From the NCBI GenBank assembly GCA_947451105.1, contig CANFXY010000001.1, forward strand, positions 64,280 to 106,660: DNA of 42,381 bases. Reading direction: 5' to 3'. How positions within the stretch are numbered: position 1 is the stretch's first letter; each line of letters opens with the position of its first letter. Below are positions 39,655-42,381 of the stretch, in pieces. The stretch is from Bacteroidota bacterium (GTDB taxonomy: Bacteria > Bacteroidota > Bacteroidia > NS11-12g > UBA955). Made by a program: the position numbers and the translations under genes. The notes under the pieces were generated by a model. The model was given only the letters and a program-made list of their open reading frames with translations, searched no databases and was not told where the DNA came from.

Positions 39655-42297
39655 CTATTTACCAAAGGATTCGGCCATTGTTTTTGCAGTTTCTAAAACC
39701 TGATTCATGCCACTGCTGTCTTTTCCACCAGCACTGGCGAAGAAAGGCTGTCCACCACCGCCTCCTTGAATTAATTTAGCAAGATCACGGACAATATTTC
39801 CGCAATTGATTTTATAGTCGCTTACCGATGAATCTGATGCAAACACAGTTACCATCGGTTTGTCTTCATTTACCGAAGCAAATACGCCGAACAATGGCGC
39901 GTGCTCACTGCGCAATTGGAAGCATATGTTCTTCAAATGCTCAGCTGATACGCCATCAACGCGCTCAAATATTAAGTTTAATCCGCTACCAGAGGTTTGA
40001 ATCTTTTCAATAAGGCTCTTTTTAACTTCATTGGCTTTATCCGATTCAAATTTTTCTACCTTTTTAAGCAATTCAGAACGTTCAGATTGTAATTTTTGAA
40101 CCGCCATACTCAAATCTTTAGGCTCACCCAACATAAGATTCAAATTCTTCATTTGGGTTTCAATTGCTTTGTAATAATTATCCGCCGCTACATTGGTAAT
40201 GGCCTCAATTCTTCTTACACCTGCAGCCACAGAACTTTCAGATGTTAATTTAAAACGTCTAATCAACCCTGTGTTTTTAGCATGGGTACCACCGCATAAT
40301 TCCACAGAATATTTTGGATCGAAAGTAATCACACGAACCAGGTCGCCATACTTTTCGCCAAACAAGGCGGTCGCTCCATATTCTTCCACAGCTTGTTTAA
40401 TCGGTATCATGCGTTTTTCGTCAAGCGCTATGTTTTCTGAAATTTTCTCGTTCACAATTTCTTCAACCTTGGCAATTTCTTCATCGGTCATTTTAGAGAA
40501 ATGGCTAAAGTCAAAACGCAAATAGTCTGGTGTTACCAAACTGCCTTTTTGTGCCACGTGGCTGCCCAATACTGTTTTTAAAGCAGCGTGTAATAAGTGG
40601 GTGGCGCTGTGGTTGTAGGCTGTTAAGTTTCTATTGTTTGCATTAACCTTTACTTCAAACGATTGCACATTGTCTTTTGGCAATTGCTTTACGTAGTGAA
40701 TGATTAAATCGTTTTCTTTTTGGGTGTCAATAATTTCAATAGTCTCTCCATTAACGACGCCTTTCATTAACCCGGTATCTCCAACTTGTCCACCACTTTC
40801 AGCATAAAAAGGGGTGATGTTGAACACCAATTGGAATTGTTCTTTGTCTTTAACCTTAACCGTGCGGTATCTTGCAATTTTAACACTAGCCTCGGTGAAG
40901 TCGTAACCAATGAATTCTTCATTGTCGTCGTCGCTCAAATAATTCCAATCGCCTGTTTCTTTTACTGCATCTTTTCTACTGCGCTCCTTTTGCTCTTGTA
41001 ACAAGGCCTCAAACCCAGCAATATCAACGACAGCATTGTTCTCTGAGGCAATCAAGTTGGTTAAGTCGATTGGGAATCCAAAAGTATCGTACAATTCAAA
41101 TGCCGTTTTGCCATCCACAGTTTTAATGCCATTGGCAAAATGGGCGTTTATTTTATCCAATCCATTAGATAGAGTTCTTAAAAAGGTATTGCCTTCTTCT
41201 TGAATCACTTTGGCAATAAAGTCTTTTTGTGACTCCAATTCTGGAAACACAGAACCAAATTCGCGCGATAAAACTGGAAGCAAACGGTACATAAAAGGTT
41301 CACGCATACCCAAGTAACTGTATCCATAGCGCAAAGCCCTTCTTAAAATACGTCTAATAACATAACCAGCGCCACCATTTGATGGCAATTGACCATCGGC
41401 TATGCAAAATGCAACAGCTCTTATGTGGTCGGCAATAACTCTAAAAGCAATGTCTTTTTTCTCATCGGTTCCAGTGTAAGTGAATCCTGTTATGGTCTCT
41501 AATTCTTTTATGATTGGTTGGAAAACATCGGTGTCATAGTTTGATTTTTTGTTTTGCAACACGCGCACCAAACGCTCAAATCCCATACCGGTATCAACAT
41601 GCTGTGCAGGTAGTTTTTCCAAGCTGCCATCTGCCTTTCGGTTGAATTCCATGAACACATTGTTCCAAATTTCTATCACTTCTGGGTGGTCTTTGTTCAC
41701 CAATTCAGCACCTGAAACCGCCTTTCTTTCCTCATCGCTGCGCATATCCACGTGGATTTCACTGCATGGGCCGCAAGGACCGGTGTCACCCATTTCCCAA
41801 AAATTGTCTTTCTTGTTGCCTTTTAAAATTCTATCTGATTGGCAAAGTTTTGACCATAAATCATAGGCTTCTTGGTCGAAGGCCAAACCTTCTTTTGAAT
41901 CGCCTTCAAAAACGGTGACGTATAAACGGTCTTTGTCAATCTTGTAAATTTCAGTTAACAATTCCCAACTCCAAGCTATGGCTTCCTTCTTGAAATAGTC
42001 ACCAAAACTCCAATTGCCCAACATTTCAAACATGGTGTGGTGGTAGTGGTCGACCCCAACTTCCTCTAAATCGTTGTGCTTTCCACTGACACGCAAACAT
42101 TTTTGGGTGTCAGCTGCTCTATTGTATGGGGCTTTTTTATTGCCTAGAAAATAGTCTTTGAACTGATTCATCCCCGCATTGGTAAACATCAATGTAGGGT
42201 CGTTTTTTACCACAATCGGCGCTGATGGAACGATGGTATGTTGCTTATTCTGAAAGAATTCTAAAAAAGTAAGTCTTATTTCTCTGGAAGAGTGCAT
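39655..42297 (-). CDS. alaS: Alanine--tRNA ligase
   Basis: Class II synthetase charging tRNA-Ala, 880 residues, the usual length. In order: the aminoacylation domain (MHSSREIRLTFLEFFQ..., FTNAGMNQFKDYFLG, HHTMFEMLGNWSFGDYFK), the editing domain with its metal-binding motifs HSATHLLHAAL and CGGTHAKNTG, and the C-terminal DHHA1 domain with GGGGGQPFFASAGGKD. I take the ATG at 42297 because MHSSREIR is the family start; the open frame extends 20 codons further upstream but contains the probable promoter. The GldM-like gene lies downstream with 36 bp between. Confidence 0.97.
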   Translation of the reverse strand: MHSSREIRLTFLEFFQNKQHTIVPSAPIVVKNDPTLMFTNAGMNQFKDYFLGNKKAPYNRAADTQKCLRVSGKHNDLEEVGVDHYHHTMFEMLGNWSFGDYFKKEAIAWSWELLTEIYKIDKDRLYVTVFEGDSKEGLAFDQEAYDLWSKLCQSDRILKGNKKDNFWEMGDTGPCGPCSEIHVDMRSDEERKAVSGAELVNKDHPEVIEIWNNVFMEFNRKADGSLEKLPAQHVDTGMGFERLVRVLQNKKSNYDTDVFQPIIKELETITGFTYTGTDEKKDIAFRVIADHIRAVAFCIADGQLPSNGGAGYVIRRILRRALRYGYSYLGMREPFMYRLLPVLSREFGSVFPELESQKDFIAKVIQEEGNTFLRTLSNGLDKINAHFANGIKTVDGKTAFELYDTFGFPIDLTNLIASENNAVVDIAGFEALLQEQKERSRKDAVKETGDWNYLSDDDNEEFIGYDFTEASVKIARYRTVKVKDKEQFQLVFNITPFYAESGGQVGDTGLMKGVVNGETIEIIDTQKENDLIIHYVKQLPKDNVQSFEVKVNANNRNLTAYNHSATHLLHAALKTVLGSHVAQKGSLVTPDYLRFDFSHFSKMTDEEIAKVEEIVNEKISENIALDEKRMIPIKQAVEEYGATALFGEKYGDLVRVITFDPKYSVELCGGTHAKNTGLIRRFKLTSESSVAAGVRRIEAITNVAADNYYKAIETQMKNLNLMLGEPKDLSMAVQKLQSERSELLKKVEKFESDKANEVKKSLIEKIQTSGSGLNLIFERVDGVSAEHLKNICFQLRSEHAPLFGVFASVNEDKPMVTVFASDSSVSDYKINCGNIVRDLAKLIQGGGGGQPFFASAGGKDSSGMNQVLETAKTMAESFGK

Positions 42298-42346
42298 ATT
42301 AAATTGAAATATTCTATTATTTTTGACCGTTTGAAAATTGAAAGCG

Positions 42347-42354
42347 CGAAAATA
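42347..42354 (-). promoter_or_regulatory. -7 box variant (TATTTTCG) of alaS
   Basis: Minus-strand TAnnTTCG followed by C, giving a leader of about 45 nt to the ATG at 42297. Confidence 0.4.
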
Positions 42355-42381
42355 CAAAAAGCATTAGAGTAATACGCATGG

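Noticed and set aside
42298-42357. 20-codon upstream extension of alaS
   Set aside because: AlaS proteins start at about MHSSREIR, and the extension includes the probable promoter.
42362-42381. Possible start of a divergent gene at the right edge (ATGG at 42378)
   Set aside because: Only one codon is inside the window, which is not enough to support a feature.

Overview
The window is chromosomal DNA of a Bacteroidota (Bacteroidetes) bacterium, AT-rich and densely coding. Evidence for this is the recurrent Bacteroidota-type -7 promoter box TAnnTTTG (for example before rnpB, the cystathionine beta-synthase gene and two small-protein genes), the near absence of Shine-Dalgarno sequences, an S46 dipeptidyl-peptidase, a TonB-dependent receptor with an N-terminal carboxypeptidase-regulatory-like domain, a GldM-like protein, YwqK-type repeat proteins and a DUF5777 barrel protein. 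I cannot fix family or genus. No insertion sequence, prophage, CRISPR array, tRNA or rRNA was seen.

Layout. 1-2537 (minus): an overlapping run of a small membrane protein, rsmI and lnt (lnt runs off the left edge). 2663-4879 (minus): an S46 peptidase of the DPP7 type. 5031-5434 (plus): RNase P RNA and its terminator, abutting a convergent M61 peptidase (5433-7196, minus). 7483-8578 (plus): two consecutive small-membrane-protein cassettes with nearly identical promoter-leader blocks and related 3' regions; this is the most unusual structure in the window. 8586-9689 (minus): lpxB. 9879-11057 (plus): thiolase, then an exported protein of unknown function. 12003-17399 (plus): a tightly packed unit of DUF4159 protein, diacylglycerol-kinase-like protein, SUI1-family factor, polysaccharide flippase and TonB-dependent receptor. 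17446-23921 (plus): acetyl-CoA synthetase, a protein with only the B12-binding and G-protein parts of an IcmF-type mutase, an unknown exported protein, and cystathionine beta-synthase. 23994-27175 (minus): small exported protein, deoxyhypusine-synthase-family protein, TylF-like methyltransferase, short-chain dehydrogenase. 27281-29604 (plus): GNAT-like protein and GT4 glycosyltransferase, converging with an MFS efflux pump. 30993-32336 (plus): lipoylated E2 acyltransferase. 32337-33446 (minus): YwqK repeats plus a TonB-C-like domain. 33574-36593 (plus): an operon of two c-type cytochrome lipoproteins, an OB-fold protein, YceI and a DUF5777 barrel. 36749-38273 (plus): OmpA-like lipoprotein, then rlmH. 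38278-42297 (minus): a GldM-C-terminal-domain protein and alaS.

How the genes fit together. The peptidases (S46, M61), acetyl-CoA synthetase, thiolase, 2-oxoacid dehydrogenase E2 and the B12/G-protein component suggest a heterotroph living on peptides and short or branched acyl-CoAs. Much of the remainder builds or uses the cell envelope (lnt, lpxB, flippase, glycosyltransferase, TonB receptor, OmpA-like lipoprotein, GldM-like protein). The rnpB promoter gives an internal calibration: the RNA 5' end lies about 4-5 nt after the last G of the -7 box. Applied elsewhere, this predicts leaderless or very short-leader mRNAs for most genes but leaders of about 83-85 nt for the two small-protein cassettes.
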